A stretch of 64,000 nt of DNA from Opisthocomus hoazin (Eukaryota > Chordata > Aves > Opisthocomiformes > Opisthocomidae). The DNA lies in contig NC_134454.1 in assembly GCF_030867145.1 (NCBI RefSeq), positions 72,611,037-72,675,036 on the forward strand, given 5' to 3'. The notes beneath the pieces were generated by a model. That model worked only from the letters and a program-made list of their open reading frames with translations. It did not search any database and was not told the DNA's origin. A program made the position numbers and the translations under genes. This document shows, one piece after another, positions 33,431 to 46,287 of this stretch. Each line of letters begins with the position of its first letter. Position 1 is the first letter of the stretch.

Positions 33431-36090
33431 ACCACGTGCTGTTCCTCTTTTTCACCTGCTTTGACACCAGCCTTTTGCAAGGCACTGGGCCCTAAAGTAA
33501 GCTTTTGTTATATTCCTTAAGATTTCATCTCTCTAGTAACTAAAGAGCTTTCACTGTGCTGAGAGCTGGGGCATAGCAAAGTTGTAGCCCTCAGCTACTA
33601 TTGGCTTCATTCATTTAATGCACCTCTATAAGCAGCCTCCCAATATTTCAGGTGGACAAATCACTCTTGGAGGGGGCCCAGGCTGTGTGACCTGTGCAAA
33701 ATTATTTGCTGCAATCTGCACTGCACAGTAATTCACAAAAAAGAAGTTGGTCAAATGTGCAAACAGTTTAATGACTACAGCACGTACTTTTTCCAATGGC
33801 CGCAAGACATCTTCTCAGAAGATTTTCTGTTCTTCCTCCTGCCAAAAATGCAATGTGTGCATTTGAAAGCAGCCCTTATCCACTGAAATAATTTCATATT
33901 GCTGTCAATTAATGTTTGGATTTTTAGTCTCTTGGTCCCACATCGAGCTGTACAACAGGTGATTACAAGACGCGATAAACTTTCTTAGTGGAAAATCAAC
34001 TATTGATCCATATTGAGAGAGCTGCCAATGCAGCAGCGTGGAAACGGAGTAGCAGTTAAGTCAAAGCTGGTATAAATCAATCCTGTCCCTCCTGCTATCT
34101 CTGGGTACTGGTTTTAGTGGAGTCTGATATTTCACCACTGATTCAGCTCTTGTTTTGTGAGCTTGAAAGTCACTGTTTCTTCCAACTTTAAAGTCGCTAT
34201 CTTCCACTACAGAATTCAAGCTTCAACCTGTATACTCTAATCAAAAGCAAAGTATCAGCCATTTAGGGTAGCAACAACGTATTTTTTCCTCTCTCCCATA
34301 GTTATATACGTGCAAAATACTTAACAGCATTCAAAACAGTAGTACCACTTTGACTTTTCCAATCCAAAATCTGCAATAACAACAACAAAAAAAATTTAAC
34401 AAAGCAAAAGCTAAAACCTTCAAAACATACAAGTTAATATTCATCCATATAAATAAAGTGAGCTCACAGGCAGCAAAAAAAATAGTACACTCACTGAATT
34501 AATAACCAGTCCCACAAATGTCTGCATATTTTACGAGCTGCAGATGTGCATTTATACTTTAAACAAACCCATATTGAAGTATGACATGGTTTGTCATATA
34601 TTTGCTGTGTTTTCATGACAAAAACAGCTCCACAGAAAAACAGAGGACTTCTTCTTTAAAAGCACTTACAAAATGCATCTTGAGACATCCTTACGTGTTT
34701 TATATAATACTGTATATGCAAAATACTGCTTTAATTTCACTATCTCTATTTTGAACTGGTTGGGTAACCCATTCAGACAAATACAGCATGGAAAGCCCTT
34801 TTACTGCTCATCTAAGTGTTTTTGAAACGTTCACTGCATAAAAATTTCACTCCAATAATATGTGAAAAAGCATGGCATAACCTTTAGATGTTGCTGAGAT
34901 TAGCAAAAGTCAAGAAACTGCTTCAGAGTTTATTTCTTAGATGAATGTTTTAACTTCAAGCAGAGTTCTCAAAATAGTGCCCAAGTGCACAGTACTTGTT
35001 GAACAATTCTGATTTATTGAAAGTAAACATTTACATTGGCTACAATGTTATAACTGTTACAAAGCTGGATAAAAGAGGCTTAAACAGCAATAGAAAGCAA
35101 GTGCAGTAAAAAGTGAATAGAGAAAATATTTGGCCTTAGTGATCTTCTGGCAATATTTACACTATGTACATTTTGTTAAATATTTGTAGTAACTCTAAGG
35201 CACCATAGGCTAAATAGCAGGCTGCAGTACTATTTTGTCACAGAATTTGATAAATTTATTTGAAGGAAAAAAGGCTGTAGATTTAAAAGAAACATAGGCA
35301 TATTTTATGTTTACATAAATGAGTGGCTGCCTCTTCAAATTCAAAGATACAATACATACTGAGCATTAAATTATATTCAACATTAAATTATATTGAACGT
35401 CTGTGCATAAGGACTATTGTTACTGACTTGCTGGTAAATGTTTAGTGTAATCTATTCTTCAACAGGTTTTTCACATGCTAGATATGTTCATCTAAAAACT
35501 ACTTGATTTTTTTTTTTTTTTCTTACAGAAGTCTTATGCCTAGAATGTACACAAAATCCCAATGCAAAGTGTACCGGGTAGTAATTTACACCGTAGCCGT
35601 TCCGCGGCGGACTAAAACTTGGCAGGCACACGCAATCAAAATGCTACGGAACAGCATCTCAAGGTGTTCTCTTCCCCCTGCTCCTGTCCGTGGCTCCTGC
35701 TCCGGCCGGTGAGCAGGGGTACGAAACTGCAGCCCCGGGAGCGACCGAGGAGCTCGGCGCTTTCAGACTTGACATTTCCAAAAACCAGTTACGGGAATCA
35801 AGCTGCTGGCGACACCCTTGTGCATGTAGAACACCGCTCTGCTTCATGTAAATCTTCCCATTTTTATCCGTCCCCTTCTGAAGCACGAGTGTCCCTCCAC
35901 TCCTGAGCGCTTTAAGGTATAAATTTGATCATTGCCACAGCACTGGCTGACTAGACTCAGTCCTACGCATATTTTAACCACTTCCCACGCAACAGACCTT
36001 GCTCAGTTCGGTCAACAGGCTCGCCTTTCACCTTGAGGTAGCTAGCGTTTGTGACGAAGGAATTGCACAGGATGCCAGGTTTTGCTAAGA

Positions 36091-36411
36091 AAGCGCCGCC
36101 AGGCCCCGCGTGCCCCGAGACAAGGGGCCGCGCGAGGCAGGGCTGGGCCCCGGCAGAGAGGGCCCTCCCAGCCCTCTTTCTGCGCCATCCTGGCCGCCAC
36201 AGCCGCCGCCACGCAGCCGAGGAGAAGCCGCGTCCCGCTGACTCCCGCCCGGGCCTGCCCACCCACCCCATCGCTGCGGGCCTTCGCCTCAGCAGCGCCT
36301 GTCCATAAGTCTCCCGGTGGGAGCGAGGAGTGAGCAGCACGAAAACCGCCTGTGCCTGCTCAAGGGCCTGGCCCCCGGCCCCGCCGACGGGTGCTCAGCA
36401 CAGCGCGGGGC
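36091..36411. promoter_or_regulatory. CpG island, possible unannotated promoter
   Basis: Around thirty CpG dinucleotides lie in about 320 bases of very GC-rich DNA, against a background nearly free of CpG. A weaker CpG cluster starts near 35590. CpG islands usually mark unmethylated promoters. This one is about 6 kb beyond the PARP8 stop codon, so it could drive a lncRNA, an antisense transcript or an alternative unit. Frames of 83-125 codons on both strands are Ala/Arg/Pro-rich, as GC-rich noncoding DNA gives. I see no transposon ends around it. Confidence 0.6.
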
Positions 36412-37629
36412 CAGGCCCCTCTCCCCAGACCTGTCTGCTGTGAAAACGCTAAGATTACAGAGTGCTCTCACTCCTGCAGCGTTACCTCCCTGCCAGTCAC
36501 GCCTCCTACTCTTTGCATTTGACTTACATTTTCTACAGCCGAGAAGAAATCCATCTGCATTACTATAATGCTTAAGTAAGTAGGTACTGTTTCTATATTC
36601 ATTTAGGGTTTTTTTACTGTTTCTTTTTAAATCCTGGATCTCTTCATTCAACATCCCTTGTTTTTTTTTTTGCAGTTCTTACTCACCCATGTTGGAAGTA
36701 CACTAATTATTTCCACAGTAGGAAGTGGCTTGTAAGCAAAGTATGATTGATCTAAGCACAAAGTCTTCATTTGGAGTGATCTTATATTTGTATTAACAAA
36801 AGCATAATCTTAGCATTATTCATCAGATGCATTTTGTTAGTATCAACAGCTATAATATTAAAATTATACAGCATCAGTAACAGTTTTTTCAAGGACTTTA
36901 GAGAAAAAGACAAGCATAAACAATTCTGGTGTCATCAACTAGTTCCTGTAAAATATTAAGCAGAATATTACACAAACTGGCCATTTTTGGATAAACAATA
37001 TGGAGCCAGAGGCTCAGGTGATCAAAACAGCGTAGCATTGCTGAAGAAAATAGAGCTATGCTGATTCATATCATAGGAGAAGATAACTCAAATTGTTTAA
37101 CCCCCTGAATGCTAAATATCTGCCTGAATCTCAAGAAAGGTTTGAAAGCATCTTTTTGGATTCCTTTCTCAGTGGTTAAAATATTCAGAAGTATAAATAT
37201 GGCAATTCATAATTAGGGTGCAACATTAAGGTATTAACATATTTTTTCCATCAAACCGTCCCCATTTGAGGGCTTGTAATTTGTTGTGGGATGTAGGAAG
37301 AAGTGAGAAAGTTCCTTCACAAGAAGTCCCTTGGTTGCTCTGTGCTGGACATGGTCACAGTTAGATAGCTATGGCTTCATGGAGATTTCTACCAAGAGAG
37401 ATAGTAGAACCTGGAGCTCTATTTTCTGTCATTAAAAGCTATCTGTGAAAAGCCTCCATCTTTACAGCGGGAGTTATAAAGATTGTTCTATCACCAGTAC
37501 ATGTGCATGATACCAGAGGAAGGGAAATGCAAGGCCTTTGCGGATAACGCAGGACCCTTGCTCAGATGACCCTGTTACTTTTCATCCCCTGGAATCCATG
37601 CAAACATGACTGTATGGAAGAATATAGTG
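36412..37629. other. noncoding stretch between CpG island and CR1
   Basis: AT-rich DNA with a T-run near 36660. No exon or repeat is recognised. Confidence 0.55.
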
Positions 37630-39507
37630 GCAGGGATGCGACGAGGAAGGCCAAAGCCCACCTGGAATTGAAGCTGGCAAGGGATGTCAAAAACAACAAG
37701 AAGGGCTTCTTCAACTACATCAGCAGCAAAAGCAAGGCTAGGGACAATGTGGGGCCGCTGCTGAATGAGGCGGGTGTCCTGGTGACGGAGGATGCGGAGA
37801 AGGCAGAGCTACTGAATGCCTTCTTTGCTTCAGTCTTCAGTGCCGAGACAGGCCCTCAGGAATCCCAGGCCCTGGAGGTAAGAGAGGAAGCCCTCAGAGA
37901 TGATGACTTTCCCTTGGTCAAGGAGGACTGTGTGAGGGATCGCTTAAGCGATCTGGACGTCCACAAATCCATGGGCCTCGATGGAATGCACCTGCGAGTG
38001 CTGAGGGAGCTGGCGGATGTCATTGCTGAGCCACTCTCCATCATCTTTGAGAGGTTCTGGAGGACAGGAGAGGTGCCCGAGGACTGGAGAAAGGCCAATG
38101 TCATTCCGATCTTCAAAAAGGGCAAGAAGGAGGACCCAGGGAACTACAGGCTGGTCAGCCTCAACTCCATCCCGGGAAAGGTGATGGAGCAGATTATCCT
38201 GGAGATCATCAACAAGCAAATGGAGGAAAAGAAGGTTATCAGGAGTAGTCAGCATGGATTCACTAAGGGGAAATCATGCCTGACCAATCTGATAGCTTTC
38301 TACAATGACATAACTGGCCGGGTAGGTGAAGGGAGAGCCGTGGATGTTGTCTACCTAGACTTCAGCAAGGCTTTTGACACAGTCTCCCATAATATCCTGC
38401 TAGGGAAGCTGAGGAAGTGTGGGCTGGATGAGTGGTCAGTGAAGCGGATTGAGAACTGGCTGAATGGCAGAACTCAGAGGGTTGTCATCAGCGGCGCTGA
38501 GTCTAGTTGGAGGCTGGTAACTAGTGGTGTGTCCCTCAGGGATCAGTACTGGGCCCAGCCTTGTTCAACTTCTTCATCAATGACCTGCATGAAGACTTAG
38601 AATGTACCCTCAGCAAGTTTGCTGATGACACCAAACTGGGAGGTGTGGTAGACACACCGGAAGGCTGTGCTGCCATTCAGCGTGACCAGGACAGGCTGGA
38701 AAGTTGGGCAGAGAGGAACCTGATGAGGTTCAACAAAGGCAAATGCAGGGTCCTGCACCCGGGGAGGAACAACCCAACACACCAGTACAGGCTTGGAGCA
38801 GACCTGCTGGAGAGCAGCTCTGCGGAGAGGGACCTGGGTGTGCTGGTGGACGACGGGTTATCCATGAGCCAGCAGTGTGCCCTGGCTGTCAAGAAGGCCA
38901 ATGGCATCCTGGGGTGCATTAGGAGGAGTGTGGCCAGGAGGTCGAGGGAGGTTCTCCTTCCCCTCTACACTGCCCTAGTGAGGCCTCATCTGGAGTACTC
39001 TGTCCAGTTCTGGGCTCCCCAGTTCAAGAAAGATGAGGAGCTACTGGAGAGAGTCCAGCGGAGGACTACAAGGATGGTGAGGGGACTGGAACATCTCTCC
39101 TATGAGGAGAGGCTGAGGGAGCTGGGCTTGTTGAGCCTGAAGAAGAGAAGGCTGCGAGGGGACCTAATATATACTTACAAATGTCTCAAGGGTGGGTGTC
39201 CAGAGGATGGGGCCAAGCTCTTTTCAGCAGTGCCCAGTGACAGGACAAGGGGCAATGGGCACAAACTGAAGCACAGGAAGTTCCGTCTGAACATGAGGAA
39301 GAACTTCTTCCCTCTGAGGGTGACGGAGCACTGGAACAGGCTGCCCAGGGAGGTTGTGGAGTCTCCTTCTCTGGAGATATTCCAGACCCGCCTGGACAAG
39401 GTCCTGTGCAGCCTGCTGTAGGTGACCCTGCTTCGGCAGGAGGGTTGGACTGGATGGCCCACAGAGGTCCCTTCCAGCCCCTGCCGTTCTGTGATTCTGT
39501 GATTCGG
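37630..39507 (+). mobile_element. second CR1 copy, more strongly 5'-truncated
   Basis: It corresponds to the CR1 at 7409-10122 from about 8245 to its end, and most sequence lines differ at only a few positions. The endonuclease is entirely missing. The 3' end is GTTCTGTG-ATTCTGTG-ATTCGG, so the tail octamers carry two substitutions. Both copies probably come from closely related source elements. Confidence 0.92.
37635..39421 (+). pseudogene. CR1 ORF2 reverse transcriptase, frameshifted
   Basis: CR1 RT in two frames. The first frame reads from the left boundary to near 38530 and includes IPIFKKGKK and [11 protein letters not shown]. An extra GT in GTGTGT (38527-38532; GTGT in the other copy) shifts the frame inside motif B. 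The second frame carries FADD (38618-38629) and the thumb region to a stop at 39421. The frameshift between motifs A and C destroys activity. Compared with the other copy, one codon is missing near 38235. An ATG at 37566 lies outside the element and is not its start. Confidence 0.88.
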
Positions 39508-42168
39508 CCATACGCAACTTCCACCCTTGGATAAAACCACAAGGGAAAAATCCTTCAAAGAGAATCTCGTCCTCAGGCTTTTTCATTCCACTTCTTGGCA
39601 TAAAGTCTTGGTTTCAGCTTTGAAGTTTGCTGCAGAAGGCCTATTTATTTTTGAGTAACAGATCTCGGAAGAACCTTTCTCTTTTCCTTCATCTTTTAAA
39701 AATTACGAGAACTAACACTTTGTTAAACGATCTGAAGACTCCTGTTCACCTACAGGTAATACATGACCTTAGAAGAAGTCTCACATTAACATTCTGGCTA
39801 AAGAAAACAGTGACAGGGTTACTGTGTAGCAAGTAAATTTTGCTTTAATTCAATAGCTGTTTGTGTGTGACACCGGACACTGTGCCCTGCAGCGTGACAA
39901 CTTCACCGCTGGCCCAGCTGCCCTGGGCACAGTGCTGCCCTGTACCCATACCCCTGCGGCTGCATTACCCCCAACTGCAGCTTTGTTCTCCCAGTCCCTT
40001 TCCATGCTATGCACTGTGTGGGACCCAAGCTGCTAACGCTGCCTGCTAGTAATCTGGTGCCTCCTCTTTTTATTCCTCTTTCCTACCAGCAAAGCCCTCA
40101 TCCCTTCAGAACTACCTTTCTCCCCGAAAGGTTTTGCCCTCTCCCGCTGCTTTGTAACACCTGTGCCCATCACATTCTGCCTTTTACTCTTGGACACCTT
40201 CCTTCTCCTTTGCACGTCAGGCAGTCCCCTCAGTACCTCCTGAAGTGGGCACCTTACAACAGCAAGGCCTCCATGTACCTCAGAGCCCTGCTTTCCTCCA
40301 CGCTGTCCCTTCCTCCTGCTCATCCGTTTAAAACAAACCTTTGAGTAGTCTTTAAATTTGGCAGAGATGTATTTTCCCTCCCTTTTCCAGTGGTTGTACT
40401 TACAGTACCTGGCCAGTATCATAACCCCACCGTGCAAACCAAGGCTAACTCACTGCCATAGCTGCGTTCCAGGTTTCTTCCTTCAAGCGGTTCACTTGTG
40501 ACCCTGCTGCACCTTGAGGGGTCAGGGAAGATGACTGCTTACTTGGCTTCTCCAGTTCACTCATGGTCATCTTTCTTTTCTCCTAGTTTTTTGAGAAGGC
40601 CTCCCAGAGTGATGGACTATCAGCCCAGTAAGTCAACGTAGGATACCTTTGTGGATTTGCTTCCTAGTCTCCTGTTCTGCAAAACACAGTGATTCAGACA
40701 TATATGGCAGGACAAATTACAGACAGATAGGCATTCCACAGTTTCAGCTCCACTTCTGAATTATGCTGATTTTGTGCAGTTACACACCCTATGGCTGTCC
40801 ATACACAGATAAATTTCAGGAATCCTCTTTGCTTCAAGAAGTTAACCTGTGTCCCCAGTACAAAATATAACAGAGTAGTGGTTCCAAGTTAGGGGTCCAC
40901 CAAATGGGGGTGAAAGTCAACAGAAATTCGGTAACAAAACAGCAATTTGAAAACAGGATTGGCTTTACAAGTCTGAACGTGCACTCAGAAAAACTGAAGT
41001 CCCCAGCAAATAAATCTGGAATGCTAAAATACATCTCTAAGTATGTGCTCCTAGGCCCAGTAACACTATTTTACTTGCAGGGCACTTCAACTGCAGCAAG
41101 TCATAAGGGAGTGTAGCTTGAACTAGAAAGGAGGAGTCACCCATTACAGCACATCTAATGCAGTTCTGTTTAAAAGAGACAAACATGCCTGTGCTCTGTT
41201 GTGCTGATATTTGGCTCTTCAGTATCTTTATTATGAAAAAAACGTAATAGAGGATTCAGTCTATTTTTGCTTTCTGAGGTGGCTTGTAACAGTTGCACAT
41301 ATGGGTAACTTGAACTGCTCTTCATATTCAAGGGTATGATTGATACACAGGATATGCTTTACACCTCGGAGACTCGGCCCCTCCCTACCTGTGCTGCCAT
41401 CATGCTCACTTGTAAAAAACAGTTATTAAATATAAAGGACAGAGAGGTTTGACTTTGTTTGTTTTCCCTTAGGTATAAATTAATAAAAACATCTCACCTA
41501 GAGAAAATCAGTAAAATTTTGCATTTCTTTGTATTTTCTGATACACCAACTATCAACTCTATCAGGTAAAAGCCTTAATTCAGCATGTACTTTCAAACAT
41601 GTGGCTAAATTTAACCACAGAGCAATTTCACTGAAGTTAAGATGAAAACATCAAAGAACCTTGTTGATCTAAAGAAACTGTAAAATCTACTATATAAAAA
41701 ACAAAACTATAAAAAGGAAGTTAGCAGCTTCAGGATTTCCAGATGTTTGCTAGGCTTGTATAATTGAAAAATGCAATTGAGCTGCTTAATGGATAAGACA
41801 GTGTTTCCAAAGAAGATGAAGATAACTAAACACATACCATCACATTCATTACTTTTTGCTTTGTTTCTCGTTTTAACCTTTGACTTTAAATCCTAGCTGC
41901 ATTTGTGTAAAATAAAGTGAATCAAAGATAGCTGCAGGCAACCAATCTCTTTAATTTGACATGTTTCAACAACCTTTTATTGTGTTTAAATACCAGAATA
42001 TTTTACTTATTGCAAAGTATCCTGCGTGATACAGGTGCTCTGCTTTAAAATCTTATCTATCACTTATAATTCAGTCATTCTAAATTTAAAATACCAGTAT
42101 ATAGTACTAAAACCTCCAATTGAAGTTTAATATAAAAATATCAGCACAAAACTCCTTTTTAAAGTCCA
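39508..42168. other. noncoding stretch downstream of PARP8, with a pyrimidine-rich patch
   Basis: No coding exon was found. About 39890-40330 is unusually rich in C and T on the plus strand and carries a 111-codon plus and a 134-codon minus frame, neither resembling a known family. The right part, nearer 42168, is AT-rich and may belong to a long PARP8 3' UTR if the more distal AATAAA (minus strand, 41976-41981) is used. Confidence 0.5.
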
Positions 42169-42174
42169 TTTATT
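42169..42174 (-). terminator. candidate PARP8 poly(A) signal
   Basis: Reads AATAAA on the minus strand, about 260 bases past the PARP8 stop codon. It would end a short 3' UTR of 42436 down to about 42150. Another AATAAA lies at 41976-41981. Which one is used cannot be told from sequence. Confidence 0.35.
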
Positions 42175-42436
42175 GTGAGCAACCCAAATGCCTGTTTAAT
42201 TATTATTAGTTATAGTATATTAATAGACTTTGCACCCCTACAGTTGCTAATTCATACCATCTCAGGTATTTTGATGAGATAAGAAATACTAAGTAAGAAA
42301 ACAGTAAGTATTCAAAGGGTTAATTTGCTTAGAATAATAATAATAAATTAGTTTTTTGCATCTTCTTCAGTTCAAAATCCAGCTTTGAGACTGAGGAAGG
42401 CTTCCAAATCACATCAATTAAATAAGAGTGGTCCTT

Positions 42437-42539
42437 TTAACCAGTAGCAGTTTGATTGCCAATGACTCGAAGAATCTCTTTATGAATGCTTGGTTCCTGT
42501 GTATTTATACTTGTATCACCCACTTGACCATCTTCATAA
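42437..42539 (-). CDS. PARP8: PARP8 terminal coding exon
   Basis: Acceptor TTTTTTTTTAG, then a phase joining to the previous exon at a Val codon (GT|T). It encodes 33 residues: YEDGQVGDTSINTQE, later IHKEILRVIGNQTATG, then TAA. This is the last beta strand of the ART fold and the conserved C-terminus. The tail distinguishes PARP8 from PARP6. Confidence 0.95.
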
Positions 42540-43154
42540 CTAAAAAAAAAGCACAGAAAAAAAAATCAAATTAGTCTTTCATTAATTTACTCAAAAATAT
42601 CCAAAACTGTTTAAAACAATAATCAAGAGTGTTTATTCCATATGTGAACATTTTTTCTATTAAAATGCTCTGCTGCAATTCACCATCATGTGCTTCTCTC
42701 TCACTAGAGAGTGAAGGGTATTCACTGAAAACTGGAGGCTGAATAAGCCACTAGGACCCAAAGAGGACAAGTCATAGGGGAGAGGGGAAATGCCCACATC
42801 ATAGACAGGAAGCCTTTAATGAACTCCTCAGCTTTAAAACATACAGCCATATAGAAATCGTACTTTACGATACGTGGATAGACTTACTGTAACATGAGGC
42901 AATGCTATATAGTGGGAAAAATTAGTAACTCTCTATTCATTTAATCTCTAACAAAACATCTACTAAACCTTTGTCACTAGCTTATCCATACATTTCCCAA
43001 CAAAGTAAGTACAGAGAAAGATAAAAAATAAAGTGATACGTTAGAGCATTAGGAATAAACTTCTTTTTACTTCAGTTAGAACTATTGGAGGGAACACGGG
43101 GAAAAAGGTCTAGGACATACAGAAGTCGAATGTTAAAAGAAGTTTTGTACTCAC

Positions 43155-43239
43155 ACAAAGAAAAACCTTGTACACACGTGATCCGTATTGGGAACTACCC
43201 ATATTTCTCCATGTTTGTGCAGATCGGATGAGGTTATCA
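43155..43239 (-). CDS. PARP8: PARP8 penultimate coding exon
   Basis: An 85-base exon between acceptor CCCTGATAG and donor GTGAGTAC. It encodes VITSSDLHKHGEIWVVPN and TDHVCTRFFFV, with split Val codons at both ends. This strand carries the position of the third ART catalytic residue. I see no glutamate comparable to PARP1's there, in line with mono- rather than poly-ADP-ribosylation. Confidence 0.95.
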
Positions 43240-43904
43240 CTATCAGGGAAAGAATACATTTCATACTGATTAAAACATGCCTGAAAAATACTGGTTTAAA
43301 AGGTCTTCTTTTTTAAAAACTTTAAATAGTCTTCTGGGAATGTGCAGTTTTCCACTGCATGTCTGTGGTGTGGCGTAGACTCTGAGTTGACTGCTAGTAC
43401 AAACAGGGAGATGAACTTGATTCTTGTTTCCAAAATGTATTTTCCAGAAAACACAGACGCTTTATATATGGGAGCCAGCTGTTAATTGGAATGAAAAAAT
43501 GAAAAAGTGTATTTATTAAAAATTAATTTCAAATGGCGATAGGGCTGTTAAGAAGGAGCTGAGTAAACTGATCAGCCTTTGGAACAGAGATATTTGTGTT
43601 TGATGATTGCTGAGCCAAAAATAAGATATAACAGACAAAGCCTGAAGCTGAGGTATGACAGATTTGGGATCTGAAATGCGCCAAATATTTTAAAAAATTA
43701 AGCACAGCAATTATGACTCATGGAGGTCACAAAGCTTGCCAAAACTTGCTCACCATTTAGAAAACAGCAAAGTATTTGATGGTACTTTGTTTACCAGCAC
43801 AATAAGGACAACACAGGAAAGAAACCTTTTTATTGCTAGGTAGAAATCTGTATTTTAGAAGATTTCTATAAATGCATTGAAGCAGTAACCTTCTGGACAA
43901 ATTG

Positions 43905-44985
43905 CCTAACTGTGGGATGAGGGGTTTGACGATGCAGTGGGTGAAGAACTGGCTTGGCTGAAGGGGAGAGCTCCAAGGGCGGTAGTGAATGGGGCTACAT
44001 CTGGCTGGTGACTGGTCACCAGTGGTGTTCCTCAGGGCTCAATTGTACAGCCAGTTCTGTACAATATATTTATTAATGATTTAGATGCAGGAGTTGAATA
44101 CACCTTTAGCAAGTTTGCTTATGATACCAAGCTGGGAGGTGCTGTTAACTCTCCTGAGGGACAAGAGGCCTTGCGGAGGGATCTAGACAGATTGGAGCAC
44201 TGGACTATGATTAATGGGATGAATTTTAACAAGTGAAAATGCTGGATTCTGCACCGAGGACGGAATAACGCTGGGCACAAGAATAAACTGGGAGAGGAGT
44301 GGCTGGAGAGCAGCCCTGCAGAAAGGATCTAGGGGTGCTGGTCCACAGCAGGCTCAACAGGAGCCAGCAGCGTGCTCAGGCAGCCCAGAGGGCAAACCCC
44401 ATCCCGGGGTGCATCAAGCACAGCATCACCGGCCGGGCAAAAGAGGAGATCACCCCGCTGCAGTCAGCGTTGGTGTGGCCTCACCTTGAGTGCTGTGTGC
44501 AGTTGTGGGCCCCACCATTTAAGAAGGATGTGCAGGTCCTTGAATACCTCCAGAGAAGGGCAACAGGGCTGGTGAGAGGGCTGGAAAGGAATGTCCTGTG
44601 AGGAGTGGCTGAGGACTTTGGGCTTGTCTAGTTTGGAGAAATGGGGGCTGAGGGGCAACCTCATTGCTCTCTGCAGCTTGCTGAGGAGGGGACGTGGAGA
44701 CGGAGGTGCTGAGCTCTTCTCCCTGGGATCCAGGGATAGGACACATGGGAATGGACACATGAAGCAGGGGAGGTTCAGACTGGACATGAGGAAGCATTTC
44801 TTTACTGAGAGCATGTCCAAACACTGGAACAGGTTTCTTAGAGAGGTGGTTGATGCCCCAACCCTGAACAATGTCCTTAATAACATACTTTACGTTTTGG
44901 TCAGTCTTGAATTGGTCAGGCAGTTGCACTACATGATCCTTGTAGGTCCCCTCCAACTGAAACAGACTATTCTGTTCTAGTCTAA
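43905..44985 (+). mobile_element. old degraded CR1 relic in a PARP8 intron
   Basis: Similar to the 3' half of CR1 ORF2 but from an older, more diverged lineage. Recognisable are [12 protein letters not shown] sequence near 44020, a motif C region near 44110 in which the first Asp codon reads as Tyr (FAYDTKLGG), the LGVL segment near 44330, and [12 protein letters not shown] near 44485. Stops (for example TGA at 44236) and frameshifts are frequent. The end, TATTCTGTTCTAG near 44970-44982, is a decayed octamer tail. It is antisense to PARP8, between the exons at 43155 and 46218. Confidence 0.88.
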
Positions 44986-46217
44986 CACTACTATGAATAA
45001 ATGCATATTCAATTTTTATATTCTTTTTCCCATGACTTGTAGTTTTTAAGAAACATTTATCTCTTGTAATTAATTTTATTTAAAATCTATATTAGCCACC
45101 TCCCCTAAGCACTTATTTTCACAGAAAAATGAAGTGAATATGAATGTTGTAAAATATATTTTACTATATATTTAAAATTCACCCTTATAAAATCAATAAT
45201 GCATTAATAAGTGTGAGGAAAGAATGACATCAATTAAAAAGTCCTTGTGAAAGATGTAATTTTTGTTTATAAACATCAGGCATTATTTCTAGTAAATTCT
45301 AGTAAACCCTAGATTCATTTATCATCTTCTTCTGAAAGTTTTAGAACTAAACTTACGTATTTTTCTGTTCAGATCAAATTGCATTTTCATGCTAACTGAC
45401 ATCTCTTTAATCATAAAAAATGTTTCACTTGAACATTCTCAAAAAAATATATATGTTAACAAGTAGCATTTATAGCTTAAAGTTTCCATTTTGGAATAAC
45501 ATCTTTTCCACCGTTTGTCTTAATTTTCACTTTTAAAAATAAACAGATGCTCCAAATGAAGGGCAAATGGAGTTTACTAAAATTTCTTTTTGTATGGCCA
45601 GTGAGACTGATTACCAATTACTGCTACAATTCTTATTAAAATTTCATAATTCTTTGTTCTGAAAACCTGCTGTGGTTTCATTAGTTATTAAAAGAATAGC
45701 CAAGTCTTTCAACAACAACTGTCCTCATATGCCCTGGATTTTAACTTCACAAAATTTCTGAAGCAGTCAAAGAGAACAGACTGGTTACCAGAAGAACAGT
45801 GTATTTGCCTGAACAGTGAAAAATTATTTGGAAATTCAATAGGAAAGCTGTTTTTTCTGACTTCTGGTGTTTAATGCATTTGTCAAGAGCTTGCAGGAAG
45901 TCAGTGCTTCAAATAAAGGCCACAACTTTGGTTATCTTGATGGCTTAGGAATAGGATCACATTTGAAGGACAGACCAGATGATCAGTTGATACGTGCATA
46001 TGATTATTTCATGAAAATTCAGTATGTTACAGGTTTTGTTTGAAGAGGGAAATGTTCTGAACTGAAATACAAAGGTGAGCTATTAAGCCAGGACTCGTAC
46101 GCCTAGCACTAGTTTCTCACCTAAAAACAACCAATAGTGGAACTAATGGTCTCACTGATTTGCACCCAGTAACACTGTGTCCATGACTAAAGATGTTTTC
46201 AAGGGTTTTCAGCTTAC

Positions 46218-46287
46218 CTTCACATAAGGCTATGCACTTTAGGTTACGGCTTTGCAAAAATTGTGACTGTTGTCCTTTCTTCTGTGA
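46218..46287 (-). CDS. PARP8: PARP8 internal exon (FLQSRNLKCIALCE)
   Basis: A 70-base exon, acceptor TTACATTTCAG and donor GTAAGC. It starts in phase 0 and ends one base into a Val codon. It encodes SQKKGQQSQFLQSRNLKCIA and then LCE, where the conserved core of the ART domain resumes after a variable loop. Confidence 0.95.

Larger units (their letters stand above)
25263..36090. other. long noncoding stretch, no gene seen
   Basis: Nearly 11 kb without a supportable exon, RNA gene or transposon. Notable bits are a perfect inverted repeat (26172-26191), A- and T-runs (29701-29723, 33416-33430, 35508-35521), and a mild CpG cluster at 35590-35770 leading towards the CpG island. Short frames on both strands look random. 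Confidence 0.55.

Noticed and set aside
35963..36340. 125-codon minus-strand frame over the CpG island
   Set aside because: Arg/Ala/Gly-rich translation typical of CpG islands, with competing frames on both strands.
37566..37634. Start codon and first 23 codons of the second CR1 frame
   Set aside because: They precede the CR1 boundary and are flanking DNA that happens to be open.
40033..40437. 134-codon minus-strand frame
   Set aside because: Lys/Arg-rich translation of a pyrimidine-rich plus strand; no domain or splice plan.
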